Positions 36,471-44,643 of a DNA stretch of 64,000 bases are shown one piece after another; the stretch's first letter is position 1; each line of letters starts with the position of its first letter. The notes under the pieces were generated by a model that did no database searches, had not been told where the DNA came from, and saw nothing but the letters and a program-made list of their open reading frames with translations. Both the position numbers and the translations under genes were made by a program. Origin of the DNA: Hoylesella buccalis ATCC 35310 (GTDB taxonomy: Bacteria > Bacteroidota > Bacteroidia > Bacteroidales > Bacteroidaceae); NCBI RefSeq assembly GCF_000177075.1, contig NZ_ADEG01000045.1, positions 1 to 64,000 of the forward strand. Reading direction: 5' to 3'.

Positions 36471-38642
36471 ATGAGTGCTGCTAAGAAACTATTCCTTTTG
36501 GGTTGTCTGTTATTCATACCATTTTATTGCAATGCAGAGGATCAAGATATTGTGTCGATTAAGGCTTTGGTAAGTCGAATTCTACCAAAGCACGAGTCAC
36601 AATTCGAATTTACCAAAAGCAAGTCAAAGGTAAAAGCAGATGCGTTTACGCTTGAAAGCGGAAAGGATGGCAGGATTCATATTGCTGGGAACAATGCAAA
36701 TTCAATGGCTGTGGCTTTGAATTACTATCTGAATAACTACTGCCATACTACCGTGTCCTGGTATGCAGAGGTTCCGGTGGTGGTTCCTGATAAACTCCCA
36801 GGTGTACCTACTCTCGTTAAATCGAATGCTAAAGTAGAGAGAAGATTTTTCCTTAACTACTGTACGTACGGTTACACGATGCCTTTCTTCAGTTGGAAAG
36901 AATGGGAAAGACTCATAGACTGGATGGCTCTGAATGGGGTAAACATGCCCTTGGCCATCACAGGACAGGAGGCTGTTTGGTATGCTGTATGGGAAAAAAT
37001 GGGCATGTCTGACAGTGAAATTAGGAGCTATTTCACAGGGCCGACATACTTACCGTGGAATAGAATGGCCAATATTGACAAATGGAACGGTCCCCTTCCA
37101 ATGTCTTGGCTCGAACAGCAAAAAGAGCTTCAGCAAAGAATTCTGCTGCGCGAACGCTCTCTGAATATGAAGCCGGTGCTCCCTGCTTTTTCCGGACATG
37201 TACCTGCAAAACTCAAGGAGTTATATCCCCAGGCCAATATTAAGTATCTGGGTAGATGGGCAGGCTTCAGTGATAATTACCGGTGTCACTTCCTCAATCC
37301 CGAAGACCCTCTGTTTGCCAAAATCCAAAAAATGTATCTCGAGGAACAAAAGGCTTTGTTCGGAACAGACCATATCTACGGAATCGACCCATTCAATGAA
37401 GTAGACCCGCCCAGTTGGAAGCCTGAATATTTAAAAGAAATATCACATAATATATATCGTACCGTTACATCTGTTGATCCTGGAGCTGAGTGGATGCAGA
37501 TGTCGTGGATGTTCTACCATAACAAGAAACAATGGACACCAAAACGAATAAAAGCGTTGCTAACGGGGGTTTCACGAGGGAAAATGTCTCTATTGGATTA
37601 TCATTGTGAAAATGTAGAGCTATGGAAGACAACCAATAACTTTTATGGGCAGCCATATATTTGGTGCTATTTGGGAAATTTTGGAGGCAACACAACGATT
37701 ACTGGTAATGTTAAAGAAAGTGGGCAGAGGCTGAACGAGGCTCTGAACAAGAAGAACAAAAACCTGATAGGTATAGGCTCCACACTCGAAGGACTTGACG
37801 TTATACAGTTTCCTTACGAATATATTTTGACACAAGCATGGACGGCAACACCTGCTGACAAGGAGTGGATAGACAACCTTGCAGATCGACATGTCGGCTT
37901 TTCATCTCCTAAATTGCGGCAGGCTTGGCAGATATTGTTTAATGATATTTATACTCAAATTCCGAGATCATTGGGCATACTGCCTGCATTACGACCCATA
38001 TTAGGGAAGTATCAGGAGCGTCGAACTGAAATTACTTACCCAACAAAACGCCTGGAAGAGGTTTGGAAACTGATGAGTGACGTTTCCGAATGTGATAGAA
38101 ATGAATATCAGTTGGATCTTATTGCTGTTGGCAGACAAGTTTTAGGCAATAAATTTTTAAAGTTAAAGTTGGAACTTGATTCATGCTATGTAAATAAAGA
38201 TTTAGTTGGCTTGCAACGTACGGGAAACACAATGAAAGAGGTTTTGGTCGACTTGGATTATCTCACTGCTGGCAACTCTCGCTGCTCCATTGGTAAATGG
38301 ATTGATGATGCGCGTGCCTATGGAAATAATGACCTGGAAAAAGCATACTATGAAAAGAATGCACGAAATCTCATTACGACATGGGGAGGCTCACTTAACG
38401 ACTATGCCAATAGAACGTGGAGCGGTCTTATTCGAACCTACTACGTTCGTAGGTGGAGTATGTATATTGACGAGTTGACAGCATCTGTTATGTCAGGAAA
38501 GCCGTTCGATCAGCAACAGCTTGACAAGGCAATAGGTGAATTTGAACAAAACTGGGTTAACTCAACAGAAAAGATAGATTGTGTCGAAACAAGTCATGTT
38601 CAACAGTTCTGCCGTTATCTTATTCAAAAATATGGAATATAG
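36471..38642 (+). CDS. GH89-family glycosidase (second, diverged copy)
   Basis: 723 residues with the same layout as the preceding gene: signal peptide (MSAAKKLFLLGCLLFIPFYCNA), RRFFLNYCTYGYTMPFFSW, WMALNGVNMPLAI, GPTYLPWNRMANID, E310 in IDPFNEVDPP and E440 in STLEGLDVIQFPYEY. Both presumed catalytic Glu are kept, but the residues after the nucleophile differ from the NEVVY of classical enzymes, and SAPEG has become STLEG, so the substrate subsite has probably changed. It may act on a different linkage or a substituted GlcNAc. It is the last gene of the operon before a gap with a new promoter. Confidence 0.9.
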   Translation: MSAAKKLFLLGCLLFIPFYCNAEDQDIVSIKALVSRILPKHESQFEFTKSKSKVKADAFTLESGKDGRIHIAGNNANSMAVALNYYLNNYCHTTVSWYAEVPVVVPDKLPGVPTLVKSNAKVERRFFLNYCTYGYTMPFFSWKEWERLIDWMALNGVNMPLAITGQEAVWYAVWEKMGMSDSEIRSYFTGPTYLPWNRMANIDKWNGPLPMSWLEQQKELQQRILLRERSLNMKPVLPAFSGHVPAKLKELYPQANIKYLGRWAGFSDNYRCHFLNPEDPLFAKIQKMYLEEQKALFGTDHIYGIDPFNEVDPPSWKPEYLKEISHNIYRTVTSVDPGAEWMQMSWMFYHNKKQWTPKRIKALLTGVSRGKMSLLDYHCENVELWKTTNNFYGQPYIWCYLGNFGGNTTITGNVKESGQRLNEALNKKNKNLIGIGSTLEGLDVIQFPYEYILTQAWTATPADKEWIDNLADRHVGFSSPKLRQAWQILFNDIYTQIPRSLGILPALRPILGKYQERRTEITYPTKRLEEVWKLMSDVSECDRNEYQLDLIAVGRQVLGNKFLKLKLELDSCYVNKDLVGLQRTGNTMKEVLVDLDYLTAGNSRCSIGKWIDDARAYGNNDLEKAYYEKNARNLITTWGGSLNDYANRTWSGLIRTYYVRRWSMYIDELTASVMSGKPFDQQQLDKAIGEFEQNWVNSTEKIDCVETSHVQQFCRYLIQKYGI

Positions 38643-38707
38643 GTTCTTACCACCTGAAATTTCTTCTTGTAACGTAAACTTCATCACATTTTAGCATATT
38701 AAAGTTG

Positions 38708-38735
38708 TTGATAACCATTCTTTTTTATAGATTTG
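38708..38735 (+). promoter_or_regulatory. housekeeping-type promoter of the ECF sigma gene
   Basis: TTG (38708-38710), 17 bp, TAGATTTG (38728-38735); a TTG at 38705 gives 20 bp. It allows the sigma factor to be made independently of the locus it is presumed to control. Confidence 0.6.
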
Positions 38736-38770
38736 TCATGTCATAAGCTGAAGAGTTAATTCGTCAGTAA

Positions 38771-39355
38771 ATGTACATGAAATACCAGTTTTGCATGAAT
38801 CAAGAAGACGTAGAATCGATAAAAGAACTCAAAAATGGCAGTCAACTTGCATTTGCTAGCATATATAAACTATATGCCAGCCGAGCTTATCTTCTTGCAT
38901 TTAAATATTTCGGCGACAAGTATATGGCAGAAGATGCTGTTCAAAATGCATTTATCAAGTTATGGAATAATCGACAAACGCTTGATGAGTCTTGCCCCAT
39001 CCAAAATTATCTTTTCTGCATTCTCAAAAACGACATCATAAATACTCTCCGCGACAATAAGAAGAAAATAGCAGGAGCTAACTTCTGGCTCAAAGAATTG
39101 GTATCCGAAGATGATGGCGATGAGCAGCGATTCGCAAGAGAAAAACAATGGAAAAAGGTGATGCGAGCTGTGGAAGCCTTACCCCCACAACAAAAGAAGA
39201 TATTCAAACTAAAACTTAGCAATTATTCTAATTCTGAAATTGCCAACATGTTAAATGTTTCTGTCAATACTATAAAATACATGTATTACATTTCGCTCAA
39301 ACAAATAAGAACACTTGTCAAGGTGCTACTGGTCGTCTTTATTTTTAATCCGTGA
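38771..39355 (+). CDS. ECF RNA polymerase sigma factor, Bacteroidetes SusCD-linked type
   Basis: 194 residues. Region 2 (AFASIYKLYASRAYLLAFKYF, AEDAVQNAFIKLWNNR) and region 4 (LPPQQKKIFKLKLSNYSN, EIANMLNVSVNTIKYM) are complete; no extra domain. Such sigma factors are normally encoded just upstream of their FecR anti-sigma and SusCD genes. Here the gene is 12 kb downstream of fecR, on the same strand, after the last GH89 gene, with its own promoter. The pairing is inferred from proximity. Alternative starts at residues 3 and 9 are possible. Confidence 0.92.
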   Translation: MYMKYQFCMNQEDVESIKELKNGSQLAFASIYKLYASRAYLLAFKYFGDKYMAEDAVQNAFIKLWNNRQTLDESCPIQNYLFCILKNDIINTLRDNKKKIAGANFWLKELVSEDDGDEQRFAREKQWKKVMRAVEALPPQQKKIFKLKLSNYSNSEIANMLNVSVNTIKYMYYISLKQIRTLVKVLLVVFIFNP

Positions 39356-39469
39356 TGTTTACTTATAAAAAATGAAGGAGGCCTCTTTGACAAGTTTGCC
39401 TTGTTTGATATCAAAGAGAAACTATCAGCACTCAAATAGTTACAAACAACGCACAAGCTAGTCAAATCA

Positions 39470-39506
39470 AAAATCCCGATTGGTCAGCAATGCGACCAAT
39501 CGGGAA
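39470..39506 (-). terminator. terminator of the rpsF-rpsR-rplI operon
   Basis: A perfect 12-bp stem (TCCCGATTGGTC with GACCAATCGGGA), loop 8 nt, with a T run on the minus strand. It is about 110 nt after the rplI stop. The gap 39356-39614 holds nothing else recognisable. Confidence 0.8.
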
Positions 39507-39614
39507 TACATATAGATTTGCTTTACAGTGCAATTATATATCTAAAAATAATATCCACTGAACAACATGGATGGGTGTAGGGCAATCAATAATGCGCACA
39601 ACACATCCCGCCAC

Positions 39615-40205
39615 TTATTCAGCAGCCTCTTCAGCGCTTTCAGTTGCTGGGGCTTCTGCCTCTTCTGTTACTTCAGTTTCTGCAACAGATGCTTCAGCAT
39701 TTGCTGCCTCTTCAGCAGGTTCTGAAACCTTCTTCGTTTCAGCTGCTAGCTCTTCCTTTGGAGCGTTTTCAGCTATTACTTTCACAGGAACCTTCACTTC
39801 TACTTCCTTGTGGAAGTGAATGACAGCCTCATAGTCACCTACCTTCTTGACGTCACGCATGGTGACAATCTTGCGGTCGACGTCAAAGCCTTTCTTTGCC
39901 AGTTCTTCAGCCACAGTAGCAGCGGTAACCGAACCGTAGGTAACACCAGTAGCAGAAACCTTGGCCAGTATTTCCAAAGCTACATTTTCCAATGCGGCAG
40001 CCTTCTTCTCAGCCTCGGCCTTCAAAGCAGCCAGCTTGTGAGCCTGCTGTCTCATGTCCTCTGCAAGAACCTTCTTAGCCGATTCTGATGCGATGACAGC
40101 CTTGCCAGTTGGAATCAAATAGTTACGTCCGTAACCCTTCTTTACGTTCACTATATCGTTCTTGTATCCAAGACCGATGATATCTTCTTTCAGTATAATC
40201 TCCAT
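39615..40205 (-). CDS. rplI: 50S ribosomal protein L9 with acidic C-terminal extension
   Basis: 196 residues, about 48 longer than the usual L9. Residues 1-148 are ordinary: the N-terminal rRNA-binding domain (MEIILKEDIIGLGYKNDIV, KKGYGRNYLIPTGKA), the long connecting helix and the C-terminal domain (GFDVDRKIVTMRDVKKVGDY). The remaining tail is Ala/Glu-rich low complexity (AEEAANAEASVAETEVTEEA), strongly acidic and probably disordered. It is the last gene of the S6-S18-L9 operon and is followed by a terminator. Confidence 0.95.
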   Translation of the reverse strand: MEIILKEDIIGLGYKNDIVNVKKGYGRNYLIPTGKAVIASESAKKVLAEDMRQQAHKLAALKAEAEKKAAALENVALEILAKVSATGVTYGSVTAATVAEELAKKGFDVDRKIVTMRDVKKVGDYEAVIHFHKEVEVKVPVKVIAENAPKEELAAETKKVSEPAEEAANAEASVAETEVTEEAEAPATESAEEAAE

Positions 40206-40224
40206 TCTGTTTCCTCCTCCTTAT

Positions 40225-40497
40225 TTATTTCATCAAATCGGTTACGTAAGGAAGCAGTGCAATCTGGCGAGCACGCTTAACAGCCTGTGCCACACGACGC
40301 TGATACTTCAAAGATGTTCCAGTAATACGACGTGGCAAAATCTTGCCTTGCTCGTTCAAGAATTTCTTGAGGAACTCAGGATCCTTATAGTCAATATATT
40401 TGATACCGCTCTTCTTAAAACGGCAATACTTTTTCTTCTTAGTGTCCACTGAAGGTGGAGTCAAATAACGAATTTCTGATTTATTCTGTGCTGCCAT
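40225..40497 (-). CDS. rpsR: 30S ribosomal protein S18
   Basis: 90 residues, full length. The basic core has the S18 signature [20 protein letters not shown] and [23 protein letters not shown]18 binds 16S rRNA as a pair with S6, whose gene lies 2 nt upstream. The gene order S6, S18, L9 is the one common in bacteria. Confidence 0.97.
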   Translation of the reverse strand: MAAQNKSEIRYLTPPSVDTKKKKYCRFKKSGIKYIDYKDPEFLKKFLNEQGKILPRRITGTSLKYQRRVAQAVKRARQIALLPYVTDLMK

Positions 40498-40499
40498 GA

Positions 40500-40844
40500 T
40501 TATGCCTCCTTTTTGTTTGCATATTTCTGCTTTCTCTTCAATGCATACTCTGCAGCATACTTGTCGAGCTTAACAGTCATATAACGAATTACTTTCTCGT
40601 CGCGACGGAAGCCGGTTTCGAGCGTTTGTACCAATGTGGGCTCACCCTTGAACTCAAACAGGCAATAGAAGCCCGAGTTTTTCTTCTGAATTTGGTAAGC
40701 CAGTTTCTTCATACCCCAGGCCTCTTCATTCAGAATCTCAGCACCATTGTCGGTGAGCAGCTTCTTGAACTTAGCGACCGTTTCCTTCATCTGTTCATCA
40801 GACAAAACGGGAGTCAAAATGAAAACGGTTTCGTATTGATTCAT
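40500..40844 (-). CDS. rpsF: 30S ribosomal protein S6
   Basis: 114 residues: the start [19 protein letters not shown] and the later [23 protein letters not shown] are the ferredoxin-like S6 fold, and the C-terminal tail is Lys-rich. First gene of the operon, with a promoter at 40891-40922. S6 with S18 often represses this operon by binding the leader mRNA; I saw no clear leader structure to confirm that here. Confidence 0.97.
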   Translation of the reverse strand: MNQYETVFILTPVLSDEQMKETVAKFKKLLTDNGAEILNEEAWGMKKLAYQIQKKNSGFYCLFEFKGEPTLVQTLETGFRRDEKVIRYMTVKLDKYAAEYALKRKQKYANKKEA

Positions 40845-40890
40845 ACTACTTTAAAAATTAATGATTAAATATTTTTTGCAAATTGCGGTG

Positions 40891-40922
40891 CAAAGGTACT
40901 GTTTTTTTGCAAGTCTGCCAAA
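40891..40922 (-). promoter_or_regulatory. promoter of the rpsF operon
   Basis: On the minus strand TTTG (40919-40922), 20 bp, TACCTTTG (40891-40898), about 45 bp before the rpsF ATG. Confidence 0.7.
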
Positions 40923-40939
40923 TAATTTTCGTACTTTTG
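40906..40939 (+). promoter_or_regulatory. divergent promoter of the small membrane protein gene
   Basis: TTTG (40906-40909), 22 bp, TACTTTTG (40932-40939). It overlaps the leftward rpsF promoter, so the two may compete. Confidence 0.5.
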
Positions 40940-40959
40940 TCGACAAATACAGATTACTG

Positions 40960-41142
40960 ATGAGAAACAAGTTATCTCCCTCGATTGCACTCTACTGCGT
41001 ATACCTAGGGGTGTTTATCCTCGTACTCAGCCACGTTACTGGCTGGAACAGGATGAACGGTCTATTGCTCACGGCTTTATTGCTCATTTTTTTTGGTATT
41101 GTCGGTTACATTCTCATCCAAAAGCATCAAGACAAACACTAA
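40960..41142 (+). CDS. small two-helix membrane protein
   Basis: 60 residues from ATG at 40960, just after a good promoter; the longer frame upstream would start before it. It consists almost wholly of two hydrophobic helices (IALYCVYLGVFILVLSHVTG and LLLTALLLIFFGIVGYILIQ) joined by a short NRMNG turn, with a basic tail (KHQDKH). Function unknown. It is likely real because the promoter, length and membrane pattern agree, but it has no recognised domain. Confidence 0.65.
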   Translation: MRNKLSPSIALYCVYLGVFILVLSHVTGWNRMNGLLLTALLLIFFGIVGYILIQKHQDKH

Positions 41143-41184
41143 AATCCAGGCAGCTTGTTTTTCTTGCCCACACCTATCACTGCC

Positions 41185-41218
41185 TACCTTGTTTACAGGT
41201 ATCTTGTTTACAAGTACC
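41185..41218. other. short direct repeats with two alternative hairpins
   Basis: The word CTTGTTTACA occurs twice, 15 nt apart, forming either ACCT..AGGT or GGTA-t-CTTG paired with CAAG-TACC. It sits between convergent genes and may act as a weak terminator. Confidence 0.3.
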
Positions 41219-41271
41219 TTTCAAGTCATTAAGTAGAATATTGTTAGTAGCTGTTTGGTATTATTATACAA

Positions 41272-42075
41272 CTAAATGCTCAGCTCATATTTTCCCTCAA
41301 ACGTGATGTATACTTTAATTACATAACTTGTTGTAGAGTCGGGTATTGGCAGGTATGCTTTAAAATTCACGCTCTGTGAGGAATGATGATCAAAAACAAT
41401 GTCTGAAAGAATACATTGCGTGTAAAATTGTTGCGGGATGAATTTTTGAAAGTCTGCTTTTTTGAAATCTCGTGAGAATAATTTATTGGCACCATTGTAA
41501 ACACTGATGTGTACAATGTTATCATAGTAAACGTTGCCCACCTCAACACCTTCGTCGGTATAAGAATTCTTGATGATTTTATACGTTGTAGGGTTTACCT
41601 GAACATAAAGGTGGTAACGCTGTTTACCGGCATTGATGACAGTATCGCGTTTGATTAAACTATTTTGGTTTAAAGCCACAGGTTGTTTGCGCATAAAGGA
41701 AAATTCATTCTCCGGATTGTCACTCTTGACCAAACGAACCACGTCACCATACTGGTTTTTGAATTCAAAAAGATGCTCCGTCTGGCGTACGATAGAATAT
41801 TTGACGGCCGACGAGCTTTGTAAAATCAGTGAGTCTTGAACAATCTTAAAATAGACAGGGATGCTGGTTGAGTCAGGATAATAAATCGTATCCTCTTGAA
41901 CTTTGAAAACAACATCTTCTTCGTCTTCATTCAACCAAATGCCTTGCAGGAGTTGCTTGGCCTTCATATCTTCTTGCGACAATGCGTTCTCGTCCTGTTT
42001 ACTCTTATTCGCGCAACCAGCAGCAAAGAACATAAGGACGACTAGAATGACAGTTGTGGAGATAGATGTTTTCAT
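41272..42075 (-). CDS. lipoprotein, DUF4738-like
   Basis: 267 residues with a lipoprotein signal (VLMFFAAGCANK). The mature part starts with a charged linker, then LLQGIWLNEDEEDVVFKVQEDTIYYPDS, a pattern I associate with DUF4738 of Prevotella/Bacteroides, then a beta-rich second half with THLEFK-like and VYINVHI-like strands. Function unknown. An upstream TTG is in frame, but ATG at 42073-42075 gives the proper signal peptide. The rfbC gene on the same strand ends 43 bp upstream. Confidence 0.7.
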   Translation of the reverse strand: MKTSISTTVILVVLMFFAAGCANKSKQDENALSQEDMKAKQLLQGIWLNEDEEDVVFKVQEDTIYYPDSTSIPVYFKIVQDSLILQSSSAVKYSIVRQTEHLFEFKNQYGDVVRLVKSDNPENEFSFMRKQPVALNQNSLIKRDTVINAGKQRYHLYVQVNPTTYKIIKNSYTDEGVEVGNVYYDNIVHISVYNGANKLFSRDFKKADFQKFIPQQFYTQCILSDIVFDHHSSQSVNFKAYLPIPDSTTSYVIKVYITFEGKYELSI

Positions 42076-42117
42076 CGCTACATAAAGACGTTTTTGTGTC
42101 AAAATCCTAATGCAGAA

Positions 42118-42666
42118 TCAATCAAAAAGTTCAGCATCAGCTAAAGAGCACGCTTTTAAATCTTTTTCACTGGTCACTATCTTATCTTTGTCTATGGGCC
42201 AGCTGATATTAATCGTTTCATCATCCCAACGTATCCCTGCCTCTTGTGCTGGTGCATAGGGATTATCCACTTTATAAGTAAAGATGGCCTCGTCACTCAA
42301 TACCAAAAAGCCATGAGCAAAGCCGCGGGGAATAAACAATTGACGCTTGTTATCTTCGCTCAACTCTACACTGACGTACTGGCTGAAAGTTGGTGACGAC
42401 TTACGAAGATCAACTGCCACATCAAGCACACGGCCTTTGATAACCCTTACCAATTTAGCTTGCGAATACTCACCTTTCTGATAATGCAATCCACGTAAAA
42501 CCCCAAAACTGGATTTCGATTCATTGTCTTGAATAAAATCAACCTGTCCAATCTGTTTCTGAAAATCAGCTTGCTTCCATGCTTCAAAAAAATAACCACG
42601 CGCATCCTCAAACACTTTTGGTTCGATGATCCATACTCCTTTTATTTTTGACTCTGTGTACTTCAT
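42118..42666 (-). CDS. rfbC: dTDP-4-dehydrorhamnose 3,5-epimerase
   Basis: 182 residues of the RmlC cupin family, which epimerises dTDP-4-keto-6-deoxyglucose at C3 and C5 on the way to dTDP-L-rhamnose. Visible: DARGYFFEAWKQADF, NESKSSFGVLRGLHYQ (catalytic His), VRVIKGRVLDVAVDLRKSSPT (Asp partner), PRGFAHGFLVLSDEA, and TYKVDNPYAP. The ATG at 42664-42666 fits the family start. Other rml genes are absent from the window, so the pathway is completed elsewhere. Confidence 0.95.
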   Translation of the reverse strand: MKYTESKIKGVWIIEPKVFEDARGYFFEAWKQADFQKQIGQVDFIQDNESKSSFGVLRGLHYQKGEYSQAKLVRVIKGRVLDVAVDLRKSSPTFSQYVSVELSEDNKRQLFIPRGFAHGFLVLSDEAIFTYKVDNPYAPAQEAGIRWDDETINISWPIDKDKIVTSEKDLKACSLADAELFD

Positions 42667-42775
42667 TATTGACTCTTCTGAACGTAATCTACATAGCAAA
42701 GGTACCACAATTCAACAGAACTGCAAAGTTTTTGTTGCTTTTATTTGTCACCGTTGCAATTTTCACGTTTTTAGT

Positions 42776-42805
42776 TGCTCTATTCGTAAAAAAACAATAA
42801 ATTTG
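42776..42805 (+). promoter_or_regulatory. strong promoter abutting the HU-SPOR start codon
   Basis: TTG (42776-42778), 19 bp, TAAATTTG (42798-42805), then 5 bp, then GTG at 42811. Transcription should begin at or within a base or two of the GTG. Confidence 0.65.
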
Positions 42806-42810
42806 CAAAC

Positions 42811-43914
42811 GTGATTGAATTAGAAAAACATATCGAAACGCTGCTTTTGGACAATGACTGCGTCATCATTCCAAATTTTGGTGGGTTCATGGCTCATCCC
42901 GTTCATGCTCACTATGAAGAGCAGGATCAGCTGTACTATCCCCCACTCCGTACCATTGGGTTCAATCCACAACTTACCATCAACGATTCATTACTGGCGC
43001 AGTCGTATGTAGACGTATACGATATCAGCTACCCCGAGGCTCTTCGGCGGATTGAACGTGAGGTTATTGAAATCAAAGAGCATCTCTCAAACGAGGGACA
43101 GTTCCATTTGTCAGACATCGGCACGCTACATTATAATAATAGCGAGGGGATATTTACGTTCATACCATGTGAAGCCGGCATCCTGACCCCCACCCTATAT
43201 GGGCTGAGTTCATTGGATATAGCCCCGATCTCAAGCGTCACTCCTACGCAACAAGCTACTCAAACAAGCTTTATTGAACAAGCTGAATCACAGCGCAATA
43301 AGACTGAACATGCAGATGCCTCAGACCCATCGAAAGAGCAGCTCATGCCCACAGAAGTGAAGCTACCTGACACTGATGATGACACGAGCAAAACCATCCA
43401 GGTAAAGGTCAGCGTCATCAGAAACCTGGTTGCAGCTTGTTTAGTAGCCGTGGCGTTCTTTTTGTTTCCGGCAACACTAAACCACCAGGGAAACAATGCC
43501 AAATTGTTTGGCAACATTGATACCAGCTTGCTGTATCATATCATGCCCAAAGACATTATCACGGGCTCTGTCGACTTGCCAAATGATGCACCTGAGAGAA
43601 CCGAAGCAAAGCCCATTTTAAAAGAAACGAAAGCAACTGAACCTATTAAAAAAGAGGTAGAAGAGAAAATAACCGCCTATGTGATTGTTTTGGCCAGTAG
43701 GGTAACGCTAAGAAACGCAAACGCATTTGTAGAAAAGTTACATCAAGCTGGCTATACTCAGGCAAAAGTTTACACGAAGAATAAAAGCACAAGAGTAATC
43801 TACGGACAGTATGAAACCGAAAGGGCTGCATACAATGCCTTGAATAACCTTCAAAATCAAAAGGAATTTGCGGATGGTTGGGTTTTAAAACTATCCCCCA
43901 TTTCCTCTCATTAA
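42811..43914 (+). CDS. HU-like (CCDC81-type) DNA-binding domain and SPOR domain protein
   Basis: 367 residues. An N-terminal HU/IHF-related domain of the CCDC81 type (about 1-110: LLLDNDCVIIPNFGGFMAH, GFNPQLTINDSLLAQSY) is followed by a linker rich in Gln, Thr and Glu. One membrane segment lies at about 202-222 (NLVAACLVAVAFFLFPA), and a C-terminal SPOR domain at about 288-362 (YVIVLASRVTLRNANAFVEKL) should bind denuded septal peptidoglycan. It would thus link the cytoplasm to the division wall. Start is GTG; no ATG is available nearby. An FHA protein gene follows after 12 nt. Confidence 0.85.
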   Translation: MIELEKHIETLLLDNDCVIIPNFGGFMAHPVHAHYEEQDQLYYPPLRTIGFNPQLTINDSLLAQSYVDVYDISYPEALRRIEREVIEIKEHLSNEGQFHLSDIGTLHYNNSEGIFTFIPCEAGILTPTLYGLSSLDIAPISSVTPTQQATQTSFIEQAESQRNKTEHADASDPSKEQLMPTEVKLPDTDDDTSKTIQVKVSVIRNLVAACLVAVAFFLFPATLNHQGNNAKLFGNIDTSLLYHIMPKDIITGSVDLPNDAPERTEAKPILKETKATEPIKKEVEEKITAYVIVLASRVTLRNANAFVEKLHQAGYTQAKVYTKNKSTRVIYGQYETERAAYNALNNLQNQKEFADGWVLKLSPISSH

Positions 43915-43926
43915 TAACCTGTAACA

Positions 43927-44460
43927 TTGAAAAGAGTTCGATGTCCCAAATGTGACAATTACATCACATTTGACGAGACAAAATATTCTAACGGTCAATC
44001 TTTAGTTTTCCAATGTCCTGAATGTAACAAGCAATTCAAGATTAAGATAGGATTATCCAAACTGAAAGAAAGACAAAAGGACATGAAATTCGATGAAAAC
44101 GCTCATCAACAGGCCTACGGAGCTATTGTAGTTATTGAGAACGTTTTCCACTACAAACAAGTTCTACCCCTTCAGTTCGGTGTCAACCACATTGGACGTT
44201 ACGTCAAAGGAAACGACATTGAGTGCCCTATCGAAACGACCGATCCAAGCGTTGACCTGACACACTGCAACATCACGGTGTCCAAAGACAAGCATGGCAA
44301 GCTGAAATACGAGCTCAGCGACGGCCCCAGCTATACCGGTACATTCGTAAACAACCAACTACTGGGCGACCGCGAACGCAGAATCATTCAAGAAGGGTCG
44401 CTGTTTACCATCGGGGCAACCAGCATTATTTTACGAACGTCTGACCAGGATGACGAATAA
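43927..44460 (+). CDS. zinc-ribbon and FHA domain protein
   Basis: 177 residues. Two CPxC knuckles (VRCPKCDNYITF and VFQCPECNKQFKIK) form an N-terminal MJ0042-like zinc ribbon; an FHA domain follows (about 75-172: FGVNHIGRYVKGN, HCNITVSKDKHGKLKYEL, GTFVNNQLLGDRERR). FHA domains bind phosphothreonine. The only start between the previous stop and the ribbon is TTG at 43927, so initiation is non-ATG, perhaps by coupling to the HU-SPOR gene 12 nt upstream. The operon suggests a role with that envelope protein; this is inference. Confidence 0.85.
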   Translation: MKRVRCPKCDNYITFDETKYSNGQSLVFQCPECNKQFKIKIGLSKLKERQKDMKFDENAHQQAYGAIVVIENVFHYKQVLPLQFGVNHIGRYVKGNDIECPIETTDPSVDLTHCNITVSKDKHGKLKYELSDGPSYTGTFVNNQLLGDRERRIIQEGSLFTIGATSIILRTSDQDDE

Positions 44461-44643
44461 AAAGCGAGTCACGTGCCATATTTTTTCAATATTGTTAGAC
44501 TTTCTTAGTCTGGAGTTTAATTCTCCGCTCCCTCATTGCTATCACAGAACAGACAGTTCTTTCTTCCAAGCGTGATAGGCCTAACGATACAACACAAAAG
44601 CGTTGCACTATAAAATGGATGAAGATGTTACATTCGCTATTCG

